From the NCBI GenBank assembly GCA_905221605.1, contig CAJNDS010000824.1, forward strand, positions 1 through 60,000: 60,000 nt of DNA, read 5' to 3'. Made by a program: the position numbers and the translations under genes. This DNA comes from Symbiodinium natans (lineage: Eukaryota; Sar; Dinophyceae; Suessiales; Symbiodiniaceae). Shown here piece by piece: positions 19,956-31,859 of this stretch (its first letter is position 1; the number at the start of each line of letters is the position of its first letter). The notes under the pieces were generated by a model that was not told the DNA's origin, did not search any database, and worked only from the letters and a program-made list of their open reading frames with translations.

Positions 19956-22900
19956 TTAGGGACGCATGTGCCCACGCGCACCTGCGCGCCGAAGCGTGTC
20001 CTTGCGCTTCAAGGTGTGCGGTGTGCGGTGTACCTTCTTGCGCGTCTGTGGCGAAGCGGCTGGCTTCTTGCAGGCTGCCTTTTTGACAACAGCTTGCTGC
20101 CGCTTTCTTTCTCTATACAATGGCAGATCGGCCTTGTCTGGCATTTTGTCGTGGGCTAATTCCCTGCACCAGTTCTGCCACTCAACATACGACCAGAGTG
20201 GGCGTGCGCTCGCACGAGCAAGAAGTTCCGCGTGCTTCATTTGCCGTGTCGTCGGCCTGTACAGAGCACTGTTGTGAGACAAGTTCTTGGCAAGCTTGAG
20301 AACTTGGAGTTTCAAGCGCAAACTGGTTTGATGCAACTTGAAAGTCTCACGGAACCATACATTAATCTCCCTGTGCAGACTCTCATTAGATGTGGTGCCT
20401 GTCGGGAGTAGCGGGAGCCTGCGTGCTTCCAGCATGTGCTGCAGACGAGTGTTGTTGAAATACCACTCCGCACGATTGACAGCTGTGGCCGAATGCAGCA
20501 GCTTGTACACCTGCCTGTTCGGGCCCGGCGCAACACGAATAACTTCGTGACTGTACACTGCGCATAATGCTGCAATAGCGCGAATGAAATCCACCCGCAC
20601 AAAAAATGGGATTTCCGAATTAATTTGTGCCAGAATGTGCTCAGCGTCGCGCAGACGCATGGACCGGTTTTCGATGTGATTGCGCAACATCTCTTCCTCG
20701 CGAGACAAAACTCTGCCGTCGCTTCCTGTGAAGACGCGGCCCCATTGCTCGGCTGTGTGCGCGCTCTCCACTGCTGTGAATTTTTGAAGAATTCTTCGCA
20801 GCATGCTTGATCCAGGGGTTCTCTTCCGACTCGAGGCGAATTCGTACGTCATCGCCAGATGAACCGGATCTAAAGCAAGGACCTGCAAGTTGGGGCAGAT
20901 CACGCGGAGCTGCTCCCAGAACTTCTGCGAGGGGTTGTCCACTCGAACAAATTGGACCTGGGCCAATGCTTGCGCCGGGAGAGTCTCAGCCAGGACACGC
21001 ACGCAGGTCTCCGAGTCGTCTGCTGCGAGTGGTTCCAGAACCACAACCGCATTGGTTCTGCCGCGCACTGTCATCACCTGGACTTTGCACAGTATATTAC
21101 TTGCATGTGCTTCGTTACTGCAATGAAGACACGCACGTACTTTGCTTAAACAACCAAAGAAAGAGAACTGCTGCTCTGCGTTCAGTCTGCTCTTGCAGAA
21201 GCTTCCTGGCCGCGGAAAGCTGCGCTTCGCTTTGCCTCCTGGCTAGACCGAGGATGAGCTTGTCCCATCAGAGGCAGGCAGCATCTCATCGTGCAGTCGA
21301 TGCTGATGACTTGTAGCTCATCGTGCTGCATAACTTCTTGCATCAAACCCTGCATGACGCACATGAGTTTGGGGCAGGTAAACAAATCTTCTAGAATTGG
21401 CCACCAGTGATTGACGTGCCGCGGTAGCAAGCTGCAGGTCTCTGGGGGGAAGCGCGCAACCAATGCCGCATGCAATGAGTACACCTGCGAGCACACACAC
21501 AAGAAAAGAAAGCACTTACATTTGCTCAGGGTCTGCAAACAACTCTCCAGCAGCAAACCTTGCCTTTGCATCCGAGAGAAGAAACTGCTGGTAGACAATC
21601 TGGCCGAACTCATAGGTGTAGTACAGATTGCGAACACGTCGCAGCGGGAACTCTTGGACTGAAACCGCATTCCAGAACTCAGGCCCGCGCTCTGTGAAGA
21701 CCAAGCGAATATGTCGATCTATCGAGGTGGTAGAAGCACACACAGCTGGCTGCACTGTGCAGCGCAGCATTTCAGCGCTTCTTGTGAGCAGGTCGCCCTG
21801 TTCAGATCCCGTGCACTGAGCAGCATCGTGTAACGAAATGATGAGCTTCAGTTGCTTGGTCCCACTGGCGACGAACTGGTGGATGTGGTCGTGGTACTTC
21901 TCGACGTGATCAAGAACTCTCTTCTTCGATTGGTTCGCTGCCCAAGACCGCCACGGACAAAACGGGCACCTATACTCGCCGTCACTCCTAGGAATGCACT
22001 CAGCTTTCAGTTGCGTGACTTCATTTTTCAGGGAACTCAACAATCTGTCGCCGACGCGCACGATGCCTTCGTCTTCTGACTCCTCCGGCGGCTCTTCCGC
22101 GTCAGTTGCTTCTTCCATGTCCACCACGAAGTCATCATCCTGCGCCTCGCCCGCTGCATGAAGACACCGCAAACTGTCCATCTCTGTGGCGGTCAAAGCG
22201 TCATCCGTGTTCGATGCTTGTGCTGCATTTGCTTCTGCTTCGCTCCCGAAGATATCAAAAAGAACGATGTACTTCGAGTCTACAGCAGCCTTGAGGCATT
22301 TCAAGAAGTCCGTGGAGCTGACCCTGTACTGCTTCTTCTCATCTGTGATGATAAATTCGTTTGCGGTGACCACTTCCAATGCGACACAATGTGGATCTCC
22401 TTGTGTATGAAGATGCATGAGCTTCTTCTGGCCGGCCGAGAAAGGTGTGCTTGCTGCTGCAAACGTCGGATTCATGAACAAGCCGGTGCGTTCACTCACC
22501 TGAGCATATGTCCTGTGATGTTTGTGCCGAAAATATTGATGGAATTCTGAGCTGACATCTGTTGCCATGGCGAGAGCTTGTGCTTTGTACCCCAGATGAT
22601 GCAAGCTCCGCAGAATGCAATTGCCCGGTTCTTCTAGCTCTTCAGGACAGGGCACCTCTTCCAAACCCCGCTTGCTCCTCAATTCTTCCAAAAAATGCCG
22701 ATGCAGCTTTGGTCGGATTGTGATTTTGAAGCCTGTTTTCTCCGCTATATGATCGGAGCATTGTGCACAGAAATTCTCCACGTCGTCGCCTATCACGGAG
22801 GTGTCTACGCGAATGCCATCAAAATGCAGAGACACGTGACGAGGATTCAGACCAGCGATTTTCTCCAGCCATGCGTCGATGATGCGATCTTCCACGACCG

Positions 22901-25900
22901 TCCACAAATGATGCAAGGTACTCGATTCCGGATTCTCCTTATCGGCATTTTCGAGCATATGGTCGTAAACGTTTGGTAAAGCGGGAATGATGGGCACGAA
23001 GGACTGGCTCACGTTTCCCTTGTCTCCAGCACCGCCAGCAAAAATGACCATTTTTTTGTCCTGCAAGACATCCAACGTCAATGTCCTGTTGCCGATCTTC
23101 GAGGACGAGTACCGAGTCCACCAGGCCTTGCTGAATTTCAACTTCGTTGCCGGAGTGCCACGCGTGTTCAGACCGTAAGAAATCATTGCGTTTCGCACTC
23201 TCTCATGCAAACATTCAGCAGACGCATCTTCGTTTGCGTCTTGAACAGTTGTGGCCGACCGGACGAGATGAGCAAGTGCCGTGGCTGAACTCGAGCCGCC
23301 TTCCTGCTTGCGATCCTCCAGACCGCACGCAGCCCTGACTTTCTTCTCCGTTGGTCCCTGCACCACCATTTGCTCGATGATGTCGCGGCAGTCTTGCCGG
23401 CTGTGCCGAACTTCGAAGCCATGCTGCACATGCAAAGAAACTGCAATGGCTGGCCCGGACTCAAGAAACTCTTTCAGCGTGGTGTCCTTCGCGAAAATGC
23501 CGTCCATGTGTGCGTCAGGGTAACTCTCCTCCAAAGTTTTCTGCTCCCAGAACAGCGGTTTGGGCTCCCACACCAGGCATCTTCTAAACATGGAGTTGAA
23601 ATTTCTTTCCTGGACGTTGCGGAACTGCAGCATGACGTTCGTCTCGTACCGCTTCCAGCCAATGCATCGCATCATGCGAGTAACGAAGCCGTATGGCCGG
23701 CGTGCAGCCAAGTCGTCAGCGGAGCAAACCTTTTTGAAGACGTCCTGCAGAAATGCACGGTTGGACTCCGGTGCCTCTTGCGCCGTAAGGATAAAGCAAT
23801 GAGCAAAACCCTCCAATTGCTTCCTGAGCTCGTCCTCGTTCAGAAATACGGCAGTGTCAATGAAGGCATGGTTTCGGGCATAGACTGCGGCGATGTGGCA
23901 GCTGTACAAAGATTGACCAGTTCCGCCAGGAGACTCGCCAATAAAACATCTGTCCACGTTTTCGCCACGCTTCGCAAGGGCAAGAGCACTCATGCAGGCC
24001 CGCAAAAAGTCCTCGTTGCACCAAAAGGTCTCCCTCAGAAACTTTTCCAGCCTGTCTTTGGCCTGCCGGAACACCGGGTCCTCGAGAGCATGAGCACGCA
24101 AAGGATGAGGGACGCGAATATAGATGTTCAAATCCGGACTGGCATTGACAAGTTGGACATTGTGCTCCGGAGAAACGTCATAGAGAACGCAGCAATCTGT
24201 GTAAGCAACGCCAGGTCTCCGCTGCGTAGGTGTGTCGCACCACTGAGCCACGTACTGGAGAAGCTTTCGCTCCTCGAGCAAGTCTCGCTGCAGAGGGGCA
24301 GCTACACGGCTAATCATGTCCGCTGTAAACAACGGCCACGAAGGTGTGCCAGCAGGAGCCTCTGCCGGTGCATCCACGCCCCTCTCCGGTGCCTCCAGCC
24401 GATTCATCTGTCGTCTAGAAGTAGAACGTGTTCCAGCTGTCATGATGGCTTCATCGAGGCAACGGTTCAAGAACTCGCAGGCGCTGTTGTGCTCGTCAAA
24501 AAGGCGCGCGATCTCATCGAGCAGACAATAGTCCGAGCGCTCCACTCGGGAACTCATCAACCTGAACATTCCTTCCAACTGCAACAGAAAAGGCTTCACC
24601 CTGGAGAACGTCGATTCTGGAGGCATGCCCACGAAGGCCTGGAATGCTCCGTGCTCGTGATAAAGGTAGCAGGTGCCGTTGTGCGCCCGAAGAAATCGAT
24701 CTCCTTCCATCACCCAAAGCAATGCCACGTAATCGCGAACAAACATGTCGCTCAAACGAGTGCGGTAACATGTAAGCGCCGCTGCTGCAAGATGTTGAAC
24801 TGTTTCCGGCCAGGTCGGATGCCGTTGCGACACCAGGGCAAGGTATGTCTTCTTCTGTTGGACGATCGTGCGATCATGAATCCTCTGCACCGCAGGCGGC
24901 ATGCTCAGGAAAGATTCTGCACAGCTCTCATCGCTGTTCTGAAAAATCTCCTGCAAACGCGCCATTGTAGTTTCCGCTCCAGGCATACAACGTCGTTTCT
25001 TGGCGTCTCTAAAAATGTCTTCTTCAGAAGGCACAAGATTTCCTTGGCTGACACTGCGCGCAGCATCAAAGACTAGCCCAGCAGCGAAGGCTTCTTCCAA
25101 TGAACGGCGGGCATTATCGTCATCAACTTGCATCTCCAACTCGTCCTCGATCTGGCGCCCAAAAGATGTCTGGCTGTCGGCCTCAGCTCCGCCGCTGAGA
25201 TCCTGCCATGCAGGCGGCGCCGTGCTTCGTGCTCGACTCTGTAACATAGCGTGCACCTCAGGTGCCATGTCCGGAACCTCGTCGATGAAGGGACCCAGAT
25301 CTGCATTGTCTGGGTGCAGACAGACGACGTACATGCCAGCAACTCTCATCTCGTAGTACTGCTGCAAAATGTATTTGTAAACGTTGAGTTGCAGTCGATA
25401 GTGCTGACCTGCACAATCCGGAATATGAGACAATGGCTTCTTCATGCAAGACCAGGGATTGTTGTACTTGTCGCGCAGAAGCTTTGTGCGCTTCCAGTCA
25501 AAAAGGACAACTTCTCCTGCTTCAGTCAGAGCAGCAACAAAATCGACGCATCCAGCCAGATCTTCATTCTCTGCATAAATGCACCACTCTGTACGAAAGG
25601 CCAGGAGCCGCGTGGGAAACTGCTGAAGAAACTTCGCAAAGAGATCAATCTCCACTCCAGGATTCTCAGAGCAGCCTCCGTTCAAGAAAACTTCGATTTG
25701 CATCCAAGTTCCTCGTGCAGAAGCCTCCACTGAATTCTTGCGCCAGAGTTCTTTAATCTCCGCGTCCGGCAAGGGCTGCAGCTTTCCGTCCACGACTTTG
25801 GCGTATGCCTCTCTGGGCCAGTTCTGACTTCGTTTCATGCACGCGATAGCAGCATCAGCATCGAACTCTTCCGCAAAGAAATGCACGAGACCCGTGACCG

Positions 25901-26390
25901 AGATCGAAACTTTTTTTCCGTCGACATGGTACGTGTGATTGCCTGCAGTGAAGCTTATCCGCTGATCCCTGAGATGCCGATGTACCCGAGACAAGAGGCC
26001 GCATGAAATCTCCGGACACTTGAAGCTTTGCCAGTCAAGCGGGGCGGCTTCCAACACGGGAGGCAGCTCGTGCGTGAATGAAAACATCGGCAAGCGGATA
26101 GAGGACGTATGCGTTCCGTACGACGGACAACAGTACGGGCTGTAGCATTTGTTCCACAAAGAAAAACCATCAAGAGGTAGAAGGCCGTGCTCTTGGCTGC
26201 TTCGTCTCTCGTGCTGCCGAGAAAGAGCTTCTGCGCGACGCAAGCTCAAAAGAAACCACTCTGAGTGACTTGCTCTGTGCTCGGACGCACCTCCCCGCAC
26301 GTCTTGCCAGGTTCTAGCACTGGAACTGGAACACAATGCAGTCCAGTTGTCCGTTAAGCCGACGACCAAGCAAGGTGCGCGCGTGATCTC
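19956..26390 (-). CDS. Transposon protein B: nuclease-helicase-protease-zinc finger-DDE transposase
   Basis: Exons 26390-21520, 21431-21206 and 21077-19956. The junctions AT|GTAAGT...GCAG|C and CCAG|GAAGCT...CCAG|GTG both restore frame, giving about 2,070 residues. Numbering from 26369. PD-(D/E)XK nuclease of the RecB/Cas4 type, 160-350: E261, D276, D291-W-K293, then Q327xxxY331. SF3-like helicase, about 700-960: P-loop GESPGGTGQS at 811-820, where Gln replaces the Walker A Lys, and a strand HCFILTAQEAPES near 857. Papain-like domain 1247-1375: C1251 in GNCILRSL, H1327 in GDPHCVALE, D1343. C2H2 finger: C1468, C1471, H1488, H1493. The last exons carry an RNase-H-fold DDE core: VISIDCTMR, VLALDPVHL and TTSNESLHREIN. 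The likely role is excision, strand processing and integration of a large DNA transposon. No ATG occurs before residue 95, and the frame is continuous with protein A except for one TAG. Family rank is inference. Confidence 0.85.
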
Positions 26391-29300
26391 CTACTCCTCT
26401 ATCAGCTTTTCACTGCGACATTCGCATTGAACGTTTTCTTCTTTCGCTTCGCCGGAAGACGTGGAAGTCGCCCCGTCAATGGTGCCAGTCACCAAGAGCA
26501 AGTGCAGGCTCAAGGAAAACTCGAAGGCCAAACGGAACCAGTCCTTCTCATCGGGAAAGTCCACCGGATGAGGTAATCGTCCTAACACCTGGAGCTGACA
26601 CTGTGGTAGTTTTGACGCTTGCGCGTGCAGGTAGCGATAAAAGACAACGTTCATGTTCAGATTGGTCTCTTCCAAGAAATCCAGAATTGTTCGTGTCCTC
26701 CCCAGCGTTTCCTCCCATAGTCTCTTCGTCATAGCCGCACGCATCATCGGATGCGGAAGGAGCTTGATGGCTTCAGGAAGACGCTGGAACAAACCGGCAT
26801 GGCGCCTGTATATGCTCGAAATCACGAGCTCGAACTTGGTCGTCGCTTCCAGAAAGGCGCCGTTTTCAACAAAGCCGCCTGCGTCAACATACCGAATGTA
26901 GTCGCTGCCTCCGACGTAGTCTTGCAGCTGCAAAACGCAGCGTGGACACCTTCTCCACGGCATCTGGCCCGCGTGCGCTGAACAGATCCATGTGCTGCAC
27001 AAAGGACAGACACTCCACCTCGGAAACAGCAAACTGAACGCGCGTCCACAAACTCCGCACTCGATGTGTGCGTTGCGAACCACAGGTGAGAAGGCAGGAC
27101 TCATACCAACTTCTCGAAGAAATTGTGCGCCGCCATGGCCTCCCGGGGGCGAGAAAACCGACACAAATACCCTAGCCAAAGGCGGCGCAGAGTCGCCGAC
27201 ATCGTCGCGAAGCCTTGCCCGAATCACCACTTCGTCGTTCAAGTTGACGGCGAACGACCTCTGGCTCCATTTCATGCAGACGCGGTTGGCATAGCCCGGC
27301 AAGAAATGATGTTGGTCGGCACGAGGATGTCGCTGGACGCGGCTTCCTGTGACGCCGAAAGACCAAGCGATGTCTGCTGTGAAGAGATTGTCCACACGAC
27401 AGTAAGATCTCTTCCTGCCGTCCAGGTCTTGCACGCCGAAGTAGATGCCGTTGGCTCGTGGAGGCAAATGGAGTTCGAAATTGGCGCAGCCCATGAGAGG
27501 CTGGTTGGACTCGAAGCCTTGCACTACTCTGCCGCCGCGCAGAAAGCCTTGATAAGATGTCACATTGAAGTGCACGTGAGCTGTCTCAGGCATTTCCAGG
27601 ACCTGGGCCAGCTGCGCGATGTCGAAGACCACAATTCTGGCGTGGCGCCAGAGAGGCTCCACTCGACGAAGCAAAATGGTTTGGGTGAACTCGGGCCACG
27701 TCACTTCGACGACCTTATTGCGCCACGCCTCGCCCGAGACAATCGCAGCCTTGCACGCTTTCGAGGCGGCGGCAAGGTTCTTCATGTAGGAGTAGGAGAA
27801 AAAGTACTGAGGCAAGGACATGACCACTTCCCAAGGCATTTGAGGCGGCGGGAGAGCGCCGCCCAGATAATCGGCCAGAACTAAGGGACACCCTGGGCAC
27901 TGCATGTTCGGAAGTGCTCGGGCGTGTTCTCTGCAAACCCACGTGTTGCAGTCCACGCAAACTCGCCATTGCTGTTCATTCAAGCCACTCTCTAGACCAC
28001 ATAGGATGCAGAGGCATCGTGCGTCTGGAAGAACAGGTGTGAGCAACGGCAGCATTTGAATCCTCGGCGAGTTTGGACTTCGCTTAGGATTGCTCGCCCA
28101 GATGAAAGGAATCGCTTGCGACGATGGCCCGCTCGGCAAGTCCTCTCGCACTTGCACCGGCCCAAACATGTGCTGGTTGATCTGCACGGCAAACATTCGA
28201 GAATTCCAGATCAGTGTAACTTCATTGCGCAACTCAGAAAACAGGACGTTGTCGGGAAACTTTTCAGTGGGAAGGTTGTCCATTCTGCCTGACATAGAAA
28301 AGCAAAAGCACATGCGCTCAGTGTAAGCCTCTCTGATGTGCAAGAAAATCTTTCTCGTTCCAAAAGGACTCTTGACCCCGATCATGACCGTTCGAATCTC
28401 TTCAGGAATTTCCGCAAGAAACCTGGCTGCGCCAAGCAGGGTTTGACTGGACATGTAGCCACGAGAGCGCTCACCGGAAAAGGGAATCCTTTCCACTTCC
28501 CACCGAATAAGAACTTTCTGAAGAGGCAGATTCAGAAAAGCAAGCTGGGCCTGTGTCATGATGACGCTTCGTGCTAGTTTCCATAGTCGTCGCATGCGTC
28601 TCAGCCGTGCCTCGTCGTTCGTGAACTCCGGAACATCGATAGGAATGTCTAACCCTTTCCAGTTGAGCTGTTGCCGGACATGATCTCGAAAGCTCCGCGA
28701 ACATGCAGCCCACGTACTCAGAAATTCAAAGGAAAAGTAAGTCTGAGGAAGAATGAGCAACACGTCCTGCGGCATCAAGTTGCTCGTAAGGATGCTACCG
28801 TCCTCGCCCAAGACAGACGAGCCTCCAGCATAATCGAGGCTGCTGCCTGCAAAGCTGTTTGCGTTCCATTGATCTTCAAGCACGCCGCAGACAATGAACG
28901 TGTCGTCATCATTCACAATCTGATCGAAATTGTGGACGACAACAGGTACGGGCGAATGCAAGATATTCTCCTCATCGTCGTCAAAGCCGCCTTCAGAATA
29001 GGGCGCCTGCGAACCGAATAGTTCCTCCCAGGAGTGCCAAAAACCGGACTCTTCGTCCGAGTCTGCGTAACCATCGCGCCTGTTCAGCGTGACCAAGTTC
29101 TCTGCAGTAGGAACAACCACGGGCTCCATTTGCTCGAGCTGCAAGCTCTCCCAGGTCTCCAAGATCTGCTGCGCGCAGGCCTCCACCATCTTTCCGCCCG
29201 AGTAATCATTTTCTGCAGGTAGACTCTGTTCTTCGCAAACATCATCTCGATGCATCACTCGAAAACATGCATCAAGCATTCTCGGATCCAGAAGCATGTT

Positions 29301-30045
29301 TCCGTCGAGATCCTGATGAAGAGCGTGCGTTCCAGAATGCGACTTGACTCGCAAATCTTTCCACATATGCGTGCGCCCGCAGTTCACCTTGAGATTCTCA
29401 CCGTCTCTGCGCCGGGCTGCCACGAAGTGATTGCTGTACGCCAACAGGAAATCGCCCTGGGCGACGAGCGCGTCGTGAAAGGTGCATGGCCGAATGGTCT
29501 TCCTCAAGCGCAAGAGAAAGCGCGTTGCGTAATGCCTCATTTAATTACACATCAAAGACATCCACATCACACTTCATGTGTAATCCTATTACTGCAGTCA
29601 CACAGAAGCACGCGCTCATTGCTGGACTTTGCAATGTGATCATAACGAAGGTCCTCATAGGCTGCAGCCACTGCATGCCGTCCGAAATTTTCCATGGTCC
29701 GTCTCCACGATAAGACACCTTATGGCCCATAGCTCTGAGGGAGTCGACCAAGCAACAGTCCTTGAAGTGCTTGGCCGTCCTTGTCTCAGGATCGGTTGCC
29801 ACGGTGCCTCGAGGCTTCTGAGGCTCGCGAACACGATCCGTCGTTGCCGAGCTGCACTTCGTCGCCGTTCTGGATTTTCGCGTAACGACGATGCCTTGCT
29901 GCTGCGTCCATTCCGGCCACGTCTTGCAGCGAAATTTTTCCGAGGCTTGCCGCTCTCGAATCTTCCGAACGAGCTTGCCCACGAAAATATCGCCTGGGCG
30001 TGATATTTCAAGCGACAGGGACAGCCTCGCTTCACTTACCCCGCA
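26391..30045 (-). CDS. Transposon protein A: papain-like domain plus twin F-box-like/RING-like units
   Basis: Two exons: about 30045-29657 and 29502-26391, joined AT|GAGGAC...CTTGAG|G AAG (GA donor), frame restored; about 1,145 residues from the GTG at 29982. The frame stays open upstream to about 30055 and has no clear ATG, so the 5' exon is probably missing. The papain-like part shows CCLVDSLRAMG (C76/C77) and SNHFVAARR (H134). It then has two tandem units, each with an F-box-like helix pair (LPQTYFSFEFLSTWAACS at about 358, LPQYFFSYSYMKNLAAASK at about 671), a ~200-residue beta-rich SPRY-like region, and a zinc cluster. Both clusters have spacing C-x2-C-x13-C-x2-C-x4-C-x2-H-x8-C-x2-C (607-647 and 924-964). 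This suggests a ubiquitin-ligase-like adaptor; function not shown. Stops at TAG 26391, in frame with protein B. Confidence 0.8.
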
Positions 30046-30101
30046 GACAAGCTACTCCAGGCTTCCGAGGAGTACTTGAGACCGAAGTTGAGATGCTGCC
30101 C

Positions 30102-30295
30102 TTAGTCGCGACAGATCACTTTAATTTCGACTAAGGTAAGAATATGATAGTCAAACAAAGCAGCGTTCCTGAGTGAGCCACCGTTCTCATTTGCACCGCT
30201 CTTCTGCTCGACCTCTAGCACATCCGCGGAGGCCAGCCGACGAAAAATGGGAAGAAAGAAGTAGGAGCCTGAGCTTGCTGCGTTCATCCTTTGCT
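30102..30295 (-). CDS. Candidate exon upstream of transposon protein A
   Basis: After an excellent acceptor (CTTTTTTCAG|, about 30295) the minus strand reads QRMNAASSGSYFFLPIFRR and continues open to about 30105. It could be a 5' exon of protein A, but no donor joining it in frame was fixed. Confidence 0.3.
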
Positions 30296-30463
30296 GAAAA
30301 AAGTCCCCAAGGCCATTAATCCAAGACACTCCAGTCATTGTCTAGCATCAAGCCCTGGCCGTTGCTGTGAATCCACTCGCCTCCAAGGTAAATTCCCGGG
30401 ATCCACGCCCTTGATCAGCGTGCAGACATCGCAGAAACTGACACGCGACAGTTTCACCACGAA

Positions 30464-31015
30464 ACATGATAGATCAGTCAAGAAACTCTGTCAGCCCCTC
30501 ACTTTTCACATGATCCGGCGTCTCGATGCTAGTGTCGGCCTTCTCGATCTCGCTGTCTTTCCTGAACACGCGCATTTAGACAGGTGGCTCTAGATCACAA
30601 CAATAAAGCTTGATCTGACTAGAGTCTAGAGTACAACTCTGCAGACGAGATTCTTCGTCATCGTCACAGGAACACAACTGCTGACGGACTTCTTCTTGCG
30701 ACAGCCTCGATTCTTTGTCTTGTTTCCCTGCAAGTGCTCTCGCCTGCGATAGTATCCCAAATCCGTCTCGCCCTTGGCCTGCTTCCACGGAGGGTTCTTC
30801 ACGGAGCCGTTGTCACTGCGCTGTCCCCTGTCCCTCTTACGACACCGTCCGCCTGCTGCCGGAAACAGCACCAGCCCTTTGTTGGGAACCCATTTCCGTC
30901 GAATGGATGCGGCGAAGGTCAAGGGAACCAGCGTTGCCCATTTTGTGGTCGAAGTGGATGAGCGAAGAGGATGCATGCCCACTTTCACTTTCTCGCCTCG
31001 AAAACACTTGCCCAT
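30464..31015 (-). CDS. Multi-exon basic protein, unknown
   Basis: A true ATG at 31015 opens a Lys/Arg-rich frame (MGKCFRGEKVKVGMHPLR, then RCRKRDRGQRSDNG). Around 30720 coding character moves to another frame (ESRLSQEEVRQQLCS). A final exon after GTTCAG| (about 30555) reads KDSEIEKADTSIETPDHVKS to EFLD-stop near 30464. The exon junctions are not resolved. A nuclear or nucleic-acid-binding protein is possible from composition only. Confidence 0.35.
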
Positions 31016-31418
31016 TTCTTATTAACGTATCATACACTCTGAGGTGATTCGGGAACGATTGCACGAGCGTAAAACAAGTCAAGATTCGCGTCATAGCCAA
31101 CATGGAAGTCTTTGGCAGGTTAGACATGGCTCTCGGCTGACCTCGTTTGATATCTCAACAGGCAGCCTCGCTGACTAAATTGTTTTTCGGAACGCTCAGT
31201 TTTAAACATTTCTTCTTTGTGCTTTTCACATGACCCCGCCGCCATAACTATACTGTAAAAAGACAACGACCAAAAGCCTCCAAACTTGTCGCAGTCGAAT
31301 TACGGCCCGCTATCTGCAGCTCTGCTTGCAAAGTGGAGGTCGGGGGCACGGGCTTGTCTTCTTTCGTCTTGAGGCCTGGGCTACGCAAAGATTCCGCAAA
31401 GATAAGAATACAACCGAC

Positions 31419-31790
31419 TCAACATTGTAATAGCATCTGGTGTGAAGTCCGGAACGCCTCTTCATGTCTGTCAGGTTGCATTGGTCTTGCTTCAAGACGT
31501 CCTTCACTCCGGAAGTAGATACAGACTGGCCTGCAAGATCCTAGTGGCTTGACGCAGAGAGCGCAAGTACATAAAATAGTTTTTGTCAATGTTACGATGA
31601 GAGCTTGTTCGATGTCTAACGACAAGAAAGCTTCCAAGACTTGAAACGCGTCGTCGGGCAGCCGCCGCCTGTTTCCACCTTCGTTGTCAGGCTCTTCCTC
31701 GCGTCCGGTTCGCCTGTCGAAAGCATGCTTGTGCACGAAGCCTTTGGAGTCCGAAGTAGAATCCATGCTTGTGACCTTTGTAAAGAACAC
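31419..31790 (-). CDS. Candidate terminal exon, unknown protein
   Basis: From the acceptor GCACAG| at 31791 a 123-codon frame runs to a stop at 31419. It contains DSTSDSKGFVHKHAFDRRTG, DAFQVLEAFLSLDIEQALI and a cysteine-rich middle. Coding-like; not recognised. Either a terminal exon or, if the donor ATC|GTAACA is used, an internal one. Confidence 0.35.
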   Translation of the reverse strand: MFFTKVTSMDSTSDSKGFVHKHAFDRRTGREEEPDNEGGNRRRLPDDAFQVLEAFLSLDIEQALIVTLTKTILCTCALCVKPLGSCRPVCIYFRSEGRLEARPMQPDRHEEAFRTSHQMLLQC

Positions 31791-31859
31791 CTGTGCATTA
31801 CTTTTGTCCTGTCCATAGTTGTTCTATCCAGCACTGCGGAATCGTAATACAGTCAATTG

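Noticed and set aside
19956-21431. Assignment of the DDE domain to KDZ transposases
   Set aside because: The characteristic Y-D-I-A-C-Q and CxC motifs are absent; the second Asp is in ALDPVHL and the Glu in SNESLHRE, nearer to MULE/IS256-like wording but not diagnostic.
23370-25076. 568-residue plus-strand frame opposite the transposon protein
   Set aside because: Antisense shadow of the nuclease-helicase exon; no domain, and the minus strand has clear catalytic motifs.
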